Shown in pieces: positions 1-8,271 of a DNA stretch of 10,772 bases (the first letter of the stretch is position 1; each line of letters begins with the position of its first letter). The notes beneath the pieces were generated by a model, which was not told the origin of the DNA, made no database searches, and was given only the letters and a program-made list of their open reading frames with translations. Source of the DNA: Marine group II euryarchaeote REDSEA-S43_B8 (lineage in GTDB: Archaea > Thermoplasmatota > Poseidoniia > Poseidoniales > Thalassarchaeaceae); NCBI GenBank assembly GCA_001629235.1, contig LUSA01000079.1, positions 1-10,772 on the forward strand, given 5' to 3'. Position numbers and translations under genes: made by a program.

Positions 1-1170
1 CCAAGTCTCACCCCCCCTTCTCAGGAATTCTGGAAAACTAATGAAGACGCCCCCATCGTTCTTTGAATTAGAGACCGCTGCAATGGCCTGAGTAGGCAAT
101 GATGAGCCCCAATACCAGGATCTGAAAGCACGATTGGTGAATTTTGTAGCCAGATAGGAATCCGAGTTGCACATCGCTCCCGAGATCTCCTCAAGGCCTC
201 TGCTGCTAATCACCGATTGGTTGTTCCACGAGAACCATGCTAGAATCTCGTCTGGGTCCTTGTCGGAGTTTAGGATTGCCTCTGATGCTAGAAGGCCCGA
301 ATCAGAATTGTAGGCTCTTTTCAGGGATTCGAACACGTTAATCTGTGAGTCCCTGAGTACCGATCCAGATAGCTCACTCACTGAGGCCATGTCTACGTGT
401 CCATTCGCAGTAACAGATAGAGATTGTAAATCCTTCACGAGAGCCCTGAGGTCTCCGGGATTCCTTCGAATTAGAGCATCTAGAGCCTCTGGATCAATTC
501 CTACACTTTCCGAATCAAGAACTCTTAGTGCTATCCTCCTAAGGTCTGTAGCCCCGACTCTCTCGAATATGATGTTTTCAGATACTCGGTTTACCCTATC
601 CCTATTCCTTCTCCAATTCCCCCTGCCCCAGAGCTTCATCGGATCATTACAGGTCATAATTACTGGATTTTCAGTTTTGTTGAGTAGATTCAGTAACTCC
701 GCCTTCCCGCCCGAATCCCCCTTCAGTACTGGTCCTTCTTCTGACCCCATGGTGGTGTGGATTCTTTCTTCTGATACCTGTGAGAATCCTCCACTCAGGT
801 GATCTACCTCATCTAGGAGTATCACAGTTTTTCCAGTAGTTCCGGATCCCCTGGAGAAGTTCTCTAGTGAGACGTATTGCGAACCCCTAGTTGCAGAGGA
901 TCTTATGGCGGCCGCATTCCTCTGTTCGGAGGCATTCAATTCTACAATCGACCAACCCTTCTCTTTTGCTATCGCATGTGCCAGCGTAGTTTTCCCTACT
1001 CCCGGGGGGCCAGAGAGAAGTAACCTCCTCTTTTTCGGAGTCTTTCCGGCCTCCCATCCTTCCAGCCATATCCTCACTCTTCTTATCTTATCTCCATTAC
1101 CCTCCATATCCGACAAAGTGGAAGGGCGGTATCTCTCCGCCCAGTCATCATCCTCCTTGCCCTGCTCCAT
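1..1170 (-). CDS. rfcL: Replication factor C large subunit (clamp loader), C-terminus cut by window edge
   Basis: Large subunit of the archaeal clamp loader, which uses ATP to open the PCNA ring and load it at primer-template junctions. The frame is open for 390 codons from the ATG to the window edge. The start WAERYRPSTLSDMEGN (residues 10-25) is the family's N-terminal signature. Walker A GPPGVGKTT is at 54-62, ELNASEQRN at 77-85, Walker B VILLDEVD at 116-123, sensor 1 IMTCNDP at 171-177, and a sensor 2-like GDLRALVKDLQ at 239-249. The following helical collar (DPDEILAWF, from 305) fits RfcL. No SRC arginine-finger motif is seen, as expected for the large rather than the small subunit. About 25 unusual residues (129-153) sit between Walker B and sensor 1. 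It follows glyS by 36 bases without a clear ribosome binding site, so it is probably co-transcribed. Confidence 0.95.
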   Translation of the reverse strand, partial: MEQGKEDDDWAERYRPSTLSDMEGNGDKIRRVRIWLEGWEAGKTPKKRRLLLSGPPGVGKTTLAHAIAKEKGWSIVELNASEQRNAAAIRSSATRGSQYVSLENFSRGSGTTGKTVILLDEVDHLSGGFSQVSEERIHTTMGSEEGPVLKGDSGGKAELLNLLNKTENPVIMTCNDPMKLWGRGNWRRNRDRVNRVSENIIFERVGATDLRRIALRVLDSESVGIDPEALDALIRRNPGDLRALVKDLQSLSVTANGHVDMASVSELSGSVLRDSQINVFESLKRAYNSDSGLLASEAILNSDKDPDEILAWFSWNNQSVISSRGLEEISGAMCNSDSYLATKFTNRAFRSWYWGSSLPTQAIAAVSNSKNDGGVFISFPEFLRRGGETW

Positions 1171-1206
1171 GAGGGAAAATTTACGCGGCGACTCTTGAAG
1201 ATTAGC

Positions 1207-2925
1207 CTAGAACATCGAGGATAAAGAACCCGATTTTAGACCACCAATCAAACTATCTAGATCGGTACGAACTTGTTTTTGATCATCTCTTCTCCTGATT
1301 GTAACAGTGTTGTCCTCTAATGATTGGTGGTCAATTGTCACCGCCCAAGGAATCCCAATCTCATCGGCTCTTGCATACCTTCTTCCTATCGATCTGCTGG
1401 TATCTATTTCTGCAATTATTCCTCTGAATGAGTTTATGCGCGCCAGAATATCTCTTGCCATTTGGTCCATTCCGTCTTTATCGAAAAGAGGAAGAATAAC
1501 TAGATCGGCCGGAGCAATCTCGGGATTTAGTGACAAGATCGTATACCTCTCGCCCTCTTTGTCCACTTCCTTGTAGTTATGATCAAGAATATGCCATATT
1601 ATCCTATCAATCCCAAATGCTGGCTCGATAACGTGTGGCGTGAAATATTCTCCAGAAACTACGGAATCCTCTACGGCGCTATTGACCATATCTTCTCCGA
1701 TATGCACGATGGTCCCATCCGGGAGTTCCAATTCAAACGGGAATGACGATGGAATCTCTTGTAATTGAGATAGGGCAGAAGAAACCTCGCCTGCCCTTTC
1801 TCTGAAAGTTGGACCAATCACCGAACCTACGGGCTTGAGAATTTCCGACTTCTTCTTTACTGGTTTTTCGTATATCCTCCACGCCCGTAAAAGACTAGAT
1901 TTCGAGTGCACTTCGTGAGATTCCAGATCATGACAGGTCCTATTGGCAATTCCTACGACTTCCCCCCAGCCATGCTCTCCCATAAGCTCACAGTCCCAGC
2001 AATCAGATGCATAGTGAGCCATCTCCGAGCCTGCATGTTGCCTGAATCGAACTTTTGTCCTATCTATCCCTACAAACTCGAGAAACTCCATGGTCATTGC
2101 TAGGAACCACGCTACAGTGGGGTGCTTCACAATTCCAGACTCTAACGCTTCCTTGAATGACATCTCAAATTCTCCGGGTCGTGGACCATCAGGATCGGGG
2201 ACCATGCAAACTCTATCTGGCCATTTGCTGAGGTCGTCAATCGGCGGGTCATCTGGATCAATGAAGTACTCAAGCTCGGCCATATTGAATTCTCTAAGCC
2301 TAATCATCCCCTGTCTCGGACTGATTTCGTTCCTGTATCCCTTCCCCGTCTGCATCGCACCGAAAGGTAACTTCTGTCTGAAGTGCCTGTATAGGGCGGG
2401 GAATAGCATGAACATTCCCTGAGCGGTTTCCGGCCTCAGAAATGCGGTCCTCGATCCGCCCATTGCTCCAATGCTCGTCTGGAACATTAGATTCATCGGC
2501 ATTGCCTTTTTCCAGTCGAATGCGTCACAACTCGGACATCGTACGCCCTCTCTTTCAATCAGATCATCGAGTTCACTGGAGCTAAGAGTGTCTGGAGCCT
2601 CGTGGAACTCAGCCACAAGGTGATCGCTTCTGAAAGCACCACCGCAAGATCTGCATTCTGACATTTTGTCGTTGAACTCTCCAACATGTCCGCTGGCGAT
2701 AAGCACAGACTCCGGAGTGATGGTGGGGGAGTCTATCTCTACAACGTTTGTTATGCTGCCCCAGTGTTCAATCCAGGCATCAATTACTCTTCTCTTTATC
2801 CTTGCACCAACTGGTCCATAGTCAACAAGACCGGAGACCCCGCCATAAATTTCGAATGATGGAAGAACTAATCCTCTCCGCCTTAGGAGTGAGACAAGTC
2901 TAGACATCCTTTCTCTGTCTTCCAC
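1207..2925 (-). CDS. glyS: Glycyl-tRNA synthetase, archaeal/eukaryotic alpha2 type
   Basis: Charges tRNA-Gly with glycine using ATP in the cytoplasm. The 572 residues are full length for the archaeal homodimeric class II enzyme. The N-terminus has RRRGLVLPSFEIYGG (15-29), then DYGPVGARIKRR in the motif 1 region (35-46). Two CxxC pairs at 91/94 and 130/133 probably bind zinc. Motif 2 is RNEISPRQGMIRLREF (198-213). HYASDCWDCE (304-313) and VVGIANRTCHDL (323-334) are typical of this subclass. Motif 3 is EPAFGIDRI (434-442), and the anticodon-binding domain runs from about 470 to the end. The longest frame starts with GTG at 2925; an ATG seven codons in (2907) is also possible. GTG is preferred because homologues usually carry about 14 residues before the RRG motif, but there is no clear Shine-Dalgarno for either start. 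Confidence 0.96.
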   Translation of the reverse strand: MEDRERMSRLVSLLRRRGLVLPSFEIYGGVSGLVDYGPVGARIKRRVIDAWIEHWGSITNVVEIDSPTITPESVLIASGHVGEFNDKMSECRSCGGAFRSDHLVAEFHEAPDTLSSSELDDLIEREGVRCPSCDAFDWKKAMPMNLMFQTSIGAMGGSRTAFLRPETAQGMFMLFPALYRHFRQKLPFGAMQTGKGYRNEISPRQGMIRLREFNMAELEYFIDPDDPPIDDLSKWPDRVCMVPDPDGPRPGEFEMSFKEALESGIVKHPTVAWFLAMTMEFLEFVGIDRTKVRFRQHAGSEMAHYASDCWDCELMGEHGWGEVVGIANRTCHDLESHEVHSKSSLLRAWRIYEKPVKKKSEILKPVGSVIGPTFRERAGEVSSALSQLQEIPSSFPFELELPDGTIVHIGEDMVNSAVEDSVVSGEYFTPHVIEPAFGIDRIIWHILDHNYKEVDKEGERYTILSLNPEIAPADLVILPLFDKDGMDQMARDILARINSFRGIIAEIDTSRSIGRRYARADEIGIPWAVTIDHQSLEDNTVTIRRRDDQKQVRTDLDSLIGGLKSGSLSSMF

Positions 2926-2931
2926 ACACTT

Positions 2932-2948
2932 ACCACGACCAACGTGGT
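2932..2948. repeat. Perfect 6-bp inverted repeat upstream of glyS (possible operator or leader hairpin)
   Basis: The arms ACCACG and CGTGGT are separated by ACCAA. The repeat lies between the candidate glyS TATA-like box and the GTG start, about where transcription would begin, so it could be a dyad operator or a short hairpin in the glyS leader. The symmetry is seen directly; a role is inference, and 6-bp dyads also arise by chance. Confidence 0.4.
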
Positions 2949-2961
2949 TTTCAAGCCATCC

Positions 2962-2970
2962 TAGTATACA
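2962..2970 (-). promoter_or_regulatory. Candidate TATA-like box for glyS-rfcL
   Basis: On the minus strand this reads TGTATACTA, the most TATA-like element in the divergent region upstream of glyS. A start about 26 bases downstream would fall near 2939, giving a leader of roughly 14 bases to the GTG or 32 to the ATG. The rest of the 159-base spacer (2926-3084) shows no gene. Confidence 0.4.
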
Positions 2971-3049
2971 GCGCCCTTGTTGTTATTGTGGGACCATGGG
3001 GTATTCCCCAGCATTTGCGTACGAAAAACGCTGAAAATAGAGAAGCATT

Positions 3050-3084
3050 CATTTATCCAATCGATAGCCTGAGTCGCAAGGTGA
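3050..3084 (+). promoter_or_regulatory. Candidate lhr promoter and Shine-Dalgarno-like site
   Basis: CATTTATCC at 3050-3058 is a weak TATA-like element. AAGGTGA at 3078-3084 matches the archaeal Shine-Dalgarno consensus and sits 10 bases before an ATG at 3095. That ATG is not in the helicase frame: it opens a 23-codon frame that ends quickly. The signals therefore suggest initiation near 3095, while the helicase reading frame is displaced from it. Confidence 0.35.
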
Positions 3085-6000
3085 CTAGGAAAAAATGCGA
3101 TTCCTCAGATTCTTGCTGGTGAGCATCTACTTCTGTGTTCCCCCACTGGTTCAGGAAAGACCCTAACTGCGTTTCTTTCGATAATTGACGATCTGGTTCG
3201 CCAGTCAATGGCAGGATCTCTGTCTGATACAGTTCATTGCATCTACATCTCTCCAATTAAGGCTCTAGCAAATGACATTCAGAAGAATCTGATAGGGCCA
3301 CTTAATGAGATCAAGGAGAGATTCCTCCCTGGAAGAGCTCAGGACATCAAAGTTGGACTCAGGACGGGTGATACTCCCCAGAAAGAGCGAGAGAGAATGC
3401 TCAGAAAACCTCCTCATATCCTAATCACAACCCCCGAGTCTCTAGGACTTGCGTTGGCATCCAAGAGATTTCGGCCCCTATTGAATGACTTGAAATGGCT
3501 GATAGTGGATGAGTTGCACTCCCTTGTACCGACTAAAAGAGGAACTCACCTTTCATTGAGTCTAGCATTGATGGATTCTGTTGTAGAATCTGATGTTCAG
3601 CGAATCGGGATTAGCGCGACAATGGAGCCTCTGAACGAGGTCGCTGAATTTCTGGTAGCAAGCGATTCAAGGGAGGATGAGGGAGATGTCCAGAGAGTCT
3701 CCATAGCAAAGATCTCGGGATCAAGGAAACTAGACCTCGACATCATCTTGCCTACTCCGAGATTCACATCGATACCAGTAAAGGAGATTCTAGATCACAA
3801 TATTGATCGAATCAAGGAACTAGTCGAGTCCCATACCACGACCCTTGTCTTCGTAAATACCAGGAATATGACCGAGACATTCGTCCAACGCCTCAAAGTT
3901 GCCGGATTGGAGGGAGTGGAGGGGCATCACGGATCAATGGATAAATCGATCCGACTGGATGTAGAGCAGCAACTCAAGGAAGGCATGCTGAGATGTGTTG
4001 TCTCTTCATCCAGCCTGGAGATGGGGATAGATATCGGATCCGTTGACCTTGTCATTCAGGTCGGCTCCCCAGGCTCGATTGCTACTGCCCTACAAAGGAT
4101 TGGGAGGGCTGGGCACCAAGTAGGGGGCCTTCCCAGAGCTAGATTCCTCCCGACTTCCTCGCACGACTTGCTTGAGATAGTAGCCCTCCAGAACGGGATC
4201 CTCTCCGGCAATATGGACTTGCTAAAGTTCCCGCAGAATTGCCTAGACGTACTCGCTCAGTTCTTAATCGGGCTAACAATCATTCGAGAATGGGACATAG
4301 ATGAGGCTTACGAATTGGTTCAGCTATCTTGGCCATATCGGAACCTTCCATACGACGATTACATTGAGGTTCTAGACCTGCTAGAGGAAGAAAGGAGAAT
4401 ATGGGTAGACTGGGAGGAAAATCGTTTCGGAAAGAGAGGATACGCCCAGATGATCTACTATACCAACATCGGTACAATATCTCCGGACAACAATTACCTA
4501 GTTTTCACATCTGATGGCACGCTGGTCGGACAACTCTCCTCATCCTTCGTTTCAAGCCTGAGGAATGGAGATGTATTTCTTCTCGGAGGATCTACCTACA
4601 GGGTCTCAAGTGTAATTGGAACTAGGGTAAATGTCACGCCCGCGACAGGATTCAGGCCCACCATCCCTTCATGGACAGGAGAGGCTATGAGCAGGACCAG
4701 CGAGCTAAGTTTCGAAGTCCTAGAACTGCTCAGTATCCTTACTGTCCAGTATAGGAGGGGCAACTCGATTACTCCTTTCCTAATCGATGTCCTCGGCCTG
4801 AACAAGCCAGTAGCCAACGCACTTTCCCAATTTCTTGATGAGCACTCTGCAACTACGTTCCAAGTACCTTCCAAAGATAGAATTCTCGTCGAACAGGTCG
4901 AAGCTCCATTGCCCACCTATGTCGTAACTACATGTAGGGGCCGGGCATTCAATCTCGCTCTCGGATACCTTTTCGCAGGAATGGCAGTCAGGGACGAGAT
5001 TACGGTTCACGAACTTTCATTCGACGAGAATGGGTTCATGGCCAAATTAAGCCATGAGGTTGAGATTTCCTCTATTCCCGAGGTTTTTCGTAGCAGAGGG
5101 AGCGAGGAAATTCTGAATAAATATCTGATAGACTCTCAACTATTTGCCAAACGATTCAGAGAGGTCTCCTCAAGGAGCATGCTAAACCCGAGAAGAATAG
5201 GGGCCGAGGAAGTAAGTCCCAAGCAATTCCAACTCAAAGCCGAGCAGATCATGAATCGGCACCGCACCATGGACGACTCAGTAATTGTCAGGGAGGCCAT
5301 GAGTGAAATTCTAACCACCGATCTAGAGATGGACCAGCTTCGACAATTCATGGAGAGAATGGGTAGCGAGGATGTAAGAATCGTACATCGTAGAGTGAAA
5401 ATCCCATCGCCACTGGGACTAACTCTTTTCATGTCCTCGTTCGAGGACCTCCTCTCTCTTAGGACCAGAGCTTACCTAATCAAGGACGTAGACCCGGAGA
5501 TTTTGAGGAGACTATTGGGCGCGCGTTCCCTCGCTACCGAACTGGATAGAGAAAAGCTCTCCCAGTACTATCAGTCAAAGGTCTCAGTTCCAAAGAATGC
5601 CAACGAACTCCTCAGACTAATGGATATGGGGGGTGGCCTGGAGAGGCAACTCACTCACCCGTTGTACAGCGACAAGCTAAAGGATATCGAATTCGAAACT
5701 CTCAGGGCCTGGGTCCACGAGCTCGCAGAGAGGGGCCTGATTACTAAGGTTAGAGGCACCGGACTAGAGAAGATTGACGACAAATGGTTCTCTATGAGGA
5801 TGACCGAAGTCCATGGGACATTGGGGTGTCTTGCAGTGGCTGGAGCTGCCGAGATGGACGACCTTAGGGAACTGTACACCGGTGGACTAAGCTACGAGGT
5901 CGGAGAAGGATTCGTGGGAGGGGAACCGTCAAAATGGAAGGAAAAGCAACTTTCTGATCCATTGGATTGTCTCAGATTGAAGCTGCTTGATATGCTCGGA

Positions 6001-8271
6001 TCAGAAGGCCCTCAGACCATCGACTCTCTCAGTGAACGCCTCCCTTTCCCAACAGCCCAGGTGGAAGCCATCCTGCAAGAGCTCGAGATGAGGAACCTGG
6101 TATCTATTGGTTTCTTCACACAAACAGACGAAGGCGAGTTCATCCTGAGGATAGACGAATACAGAATTACTGGCGGAGAATTCAATGTCATTGACTACAG
6201 AACCCTTCAGACACTAATCCTCAACAAGTCCTTCTCAAAATTCGAGGAGCCCGCAGATGCAATTAGAAATCTAACTTTCGTTCAGAGGAGAGAGGAATTA
6301 CTCCACAGAGTCGAGAACTACAGATTCCGTGATTGGAAGGATATCAAGCACGACTCAGACATATACAACGGTAGACTCCTACACAACAGAGTCGGATACA
6401 CACTGAGTGAGAAACTTCCGATGTTAATGGGGCTCAGGGGGGAGCCGTGGTTCGGGACTCTAGAGGAGGAGTTGATTGAGAAAATTCCCGAAGAGGGGAT
6501 ATCTAGAAACGATCTATTCTCCGATTACCCTAAGGGCAAGGAAAATGCTCACATCCAGAGAAGTCTGAAATCAGCCCTTTCGAACATGGAAAGACAGCTT
6601 GTGGTTGCCAAGCAGTTCGTAGACGTCCCAAATAGAAAGAGATCAATGGCCATATTCAAGCGACTTCATGGTAAGGTCAAACCACTCCCATTTGACAAGG
6701 CACTAACCGAGCTGATTTCCAGAATTGGGCCAGTCCGACTGCACACTCTCAGACTGTTCGTTTCAAGACCCGTAGAGGAATTGGCAGACACGCTAAGGGA
6801 ACTAGAGAGGAGGGGCTCCATTGCAAGAGTAGTAGCCCTGCAGCCAGACCCAACCGACTACTACTCTTCACACGAGGATGCAGAGAGGCTACTGTCACCT
6901 ATGCAGGAGGATAGGAAAATGCGTATCCTCGCACAATCAGACCCCTTCAGTAGCAGGTTCATCCAGGAAGTCCGCCTTCTTCTAAAGCAGGGCTGGTACT
7001 ACCCTGTCTTCAAGGGAGTCGACCCTATTGGGCGAGTCCTAATGTTCGTGGTTAACGACTACCTCGAGATAAAAGACATCAATATCCCCCACTCCTACCT
7101 AGATGATTTCAAGGAGACATTCGCAGAATTGCTAGAGAACTACAGGGACAGACTGATCGATGTCTCCGTACTTCATGCATTCAATGGGGTCCCTGTCCAT
7201 GATTGCGATGAGAATATCCAGCAGATTCTTTCCGAACTCGGATTCTCTTCTATGGGAGATGGTGAGCGATACATCAGAGGAGGAGTGGTTGAACCTAGAT
7301 CAAGGAAGGAAATCAATAGATTACTATTCTTCCACCATTCTATCCATCAGAATAGTAGGTGGGAAAACGAGACTCTAGCATTGGAGAACTCCATTGAGCT
7401 GCGCGACGACTTCTCACTGAGGGGAAGATGCGAGATGTTCAGAGTCAATCTTGACTCAATGGTGGCCGCACACCAGTTGCACCAAGGTTCGAACCTCCGG
7501 GGCCATCTAGTTTGGGCTAGATACCAGCACTTTCAACGCCTTCTTTCCATTCGTAACGTGCCCACTGAATCCGAGGATGAGGAGATACTCCAGTTCTTCA
7601 GGGACACAAATGATCCAGACTTGTATATGGAAAGGAACGCCATGTCTCGCTCGGAGTTTAGGAAGCTGGTTTCCCCTCTGGTCAGGAGTGGACACCTGAT
7701 ACAAGATTACAGAGGAGGGTTCAGAACCGTGGAACCTTTACGAAAAATAGACTTGTGGGAAATCAAGCGCAACTACCTAAGAAAATTAGTCGAAGACTAT
7801 CCCGTAATCACTTTGAAGCAGGTAGAGAGGCTAGCAGGAGCCTCATTTGCACCAGAAGAGATTAGCGATGTTATGCATGATTTCGAAGACGATGGGACGC
7901 TAATCAAGGGATTCCTTGTGGATGATTTGCAGGACATATGCTGGGGTAGGCTGGACATGCTCGAGGGGATGGGCAAGATTAGTCGTACAAGGGACCTAGT
8001 AATACCTCCCTCGGATCCTCTGATTCACTACTTCGGAAGCTTACTCAGGGAGAGATTTGGCTTCGGCTCCGCGTACCTAGTTTTCCATAAAGAGGAGCCG
8101 ATTGCGGCATTCAAGGCAAACACTAGGAACGACAAGATAGAGCTCACTGACTTTGTAGGCGACTCTGAATTGGAAAAAGAAGCGATAAGAGTCATGAAAG
8201 AGTTTGCATGGGAGCACGACATGCCCCTTTCCGGGAAGCTATTCGATAGGATCCGTTCACGAATTGTCTGA
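3085..8271 (+). CDS. lhr: Very long Lhr-family superfamily 2 helicase, 5' end disrupted or non-canonical
   Basis: ATP-dependent 3'-5' helicase of the Lhr family, linked to DNA repair and RNA metabolism. The frame is open from 3085 (after an in-frame TGA at 3082-3084) but the first ATG is at 3208. Walker A PTGSGKT lies before that ATG at 3142-3162, so the real protein must begin further upstream. Counting from the ATG at 3208: motif Ia SPIKALAND 15-23, DELH 101-104, SAT 136-138, motif VI QRIGRAGH 296-303, then a DEAD/DEAH-associated domain (about 545-740). Roughly 950 further residues follow, with winged-helix-like segments near 925-985, 1169-1225 and 1527-1580. Two copies of an SDP-starting module (1244-1290, 1602-1648) resemble, by eye, part of the AlkZ-like region of bacterial Lhr. 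About 1,690-1,730 residues is much longer than typical archaeal Lhr (roughly 850-950) and somewhat longer than E. coli Lhr. The coordinates mark the open frame, not a proven start. Confidence 0.88.
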   Translation, partial: LGKNAIPQILAGEHLLLCSPTGSGKTLTAFLSIIDDLVRQSMAGSLSDTVHCIYISPIKALANDIQKNLIGPLNEIKERFLPGRAQDIKVGLRTGDTPQKERERMLRKPPHILITTPESLGLALASKRFRPLLNDLKWLIVDELHSLVPTKRGTHLSLSLALMDSVVESDVQRIGISATMEPLNEVAEFLVASDSREDEGDVQRVSIAKISGSRKLDLDIILPTPRFTSIPVKEILDHNIDRIKELVESHTTTLVFVNTRNMTETFVQRLKVAGLEGVEGHHGSMDKSIRLDVEQQLKEGMLRCVVSSSSLEMGIDIGSVDLVIQVGSPGSIATALQRIGRAGHQVGGLPRARFLPTSSHDLLEIVALQNGILSGNMDLLKFPQNCLDVLAQFLIGLTIIREWDIDEAYELVQLSWPYRNLPYDDYIEVLDLLEEERRIWVDWEENRFGKRGYAQMIYYTNIGTISPDNNYLVFTSDGTLVGQLSSSFVSSLRNGDVFLLGGSTYRVSSVIGTRVNVTPATGFRPTIPSWTGEAMSRTSELSFEVLELLSILTVQYRRGNSITPFLIDVLGLNKPVANALSQFLDEHSATTFQVPSKDRILVEQVEAPLPTYVVTTCRGRAFNLALGYLFAGMAVRDEITVHELSFDENGFMAKLSHEVEISSIPEVFRSRGSEEILNKYLIDSQLFAKRFREVSSRSMLNPRRIGAEEVSPKQFQLKAEQIMNRHRTMDDSVIVREAMSEILTTDLEMDQLRQFMERMGSEDVRIVHRRVKIPSPLGLTLFMSSFEDLLSLRTRAYLIKDVDPEILRRLLGARSLATELDREKLSQYYQSKVSVPKNANELLRLMDMGGGLERQLTHPLYSDKLKDIEFETLRAWVHELAERGLITKVRGTGLEKIDDKWFSMRMTEVHGTLGCLAVAGAAEMDDLRELYTGGLSYEVGEGFVGGEPSKWKEKQLSDPLDCLRLKLLDMLGSEGPQTIDSLSERLPFPTAQVEAILQELEMRNLVSIGFFTQTDEGEFILRIDEYRITGGEFNVIDYRTLQTLILNKSFSKFEEPADAIRNLTFVQRREELLHRVENYRFRDWKDIKHDSDIYNGRLLHNRVGYTLSEKLPMLMGLRGEPWFGTLEEELIEKIPEEGISRNDLFSDYPKGKENAHIQRSLKSALSNMERQLVVAKQFVDVPNRKRSMAIFKRLHGKVKPLPFDKALTELISRIGPVRLHTLRLFVSRPVEELADTLRELERRGSIARVVALQPDPTDYYSSHEDAERLLSPMQEDRKMRILAQSDPFSSRFIQEVRLLLKQGWYYPVFKGVDPIGRVLMFVVNDYLEIKDINIPHSYLDDFKETFAELLENYRDRLIDVSVLHAFNGVPVHDCDENIQQILSELGFSSMGDGERYIRGGVVEPRSRKEINRLLFFHHSIHQNSRWENETLALENSIELRDDFSLRGRCEMFRVNLDSMVAAHQLHQGSNLRGHLVWARYQHFQRLLSIRNVPTESEDEEILQFFRDTNDPDLYMERNAMSRSEFRKLVSPLVRSGHLIQDYRGGFRTVEPLRKIDLWEIKRNYLRKLVEDYPVITLKQVERLAGASFAPEEISDVMHDFEDDGTLIKGFLVDDLQDICWGRLDMLEGMGKISRTRDLVIPPSDPLIHYFGSLLRERFGFGSAYLVFHKEEPIAAFKANTRNDKIELTDFVGDSELEKEAIRVMKEFAWEHDMPLSGKLFDRIRSRIV

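Noticed and set aside
389..802. Plus-strand open frame of 137 codons
   Set aside because: Antisense shadow of rfcL, whose conserved ATPase motifs are on the minus strand; no recognisable family.
905..1198. Plus-strand open frame of 97 codons
   Set aside because: Opposite the rfcL Walker A region; no independent support.
3095..3166. Short 23-codon ATG frame behind a good Shine-Dalgarno, as a leader peptide
   Set aside because: It coincides with the broken 5' end of the helicase, so a displaced lhr start explains it better; kept as part of the lhr finding.
3053..3256. Minus-strand 67-codon frame over the lhr start
   Set aside because: Its reverse complement encodes the helicase P-loop; no family resemblance.
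7160..7378. Plus-strand 72-codon frame within lhr
   Set aside because: Out-of-frame shadow of the long helicase frame, which is continuous here.
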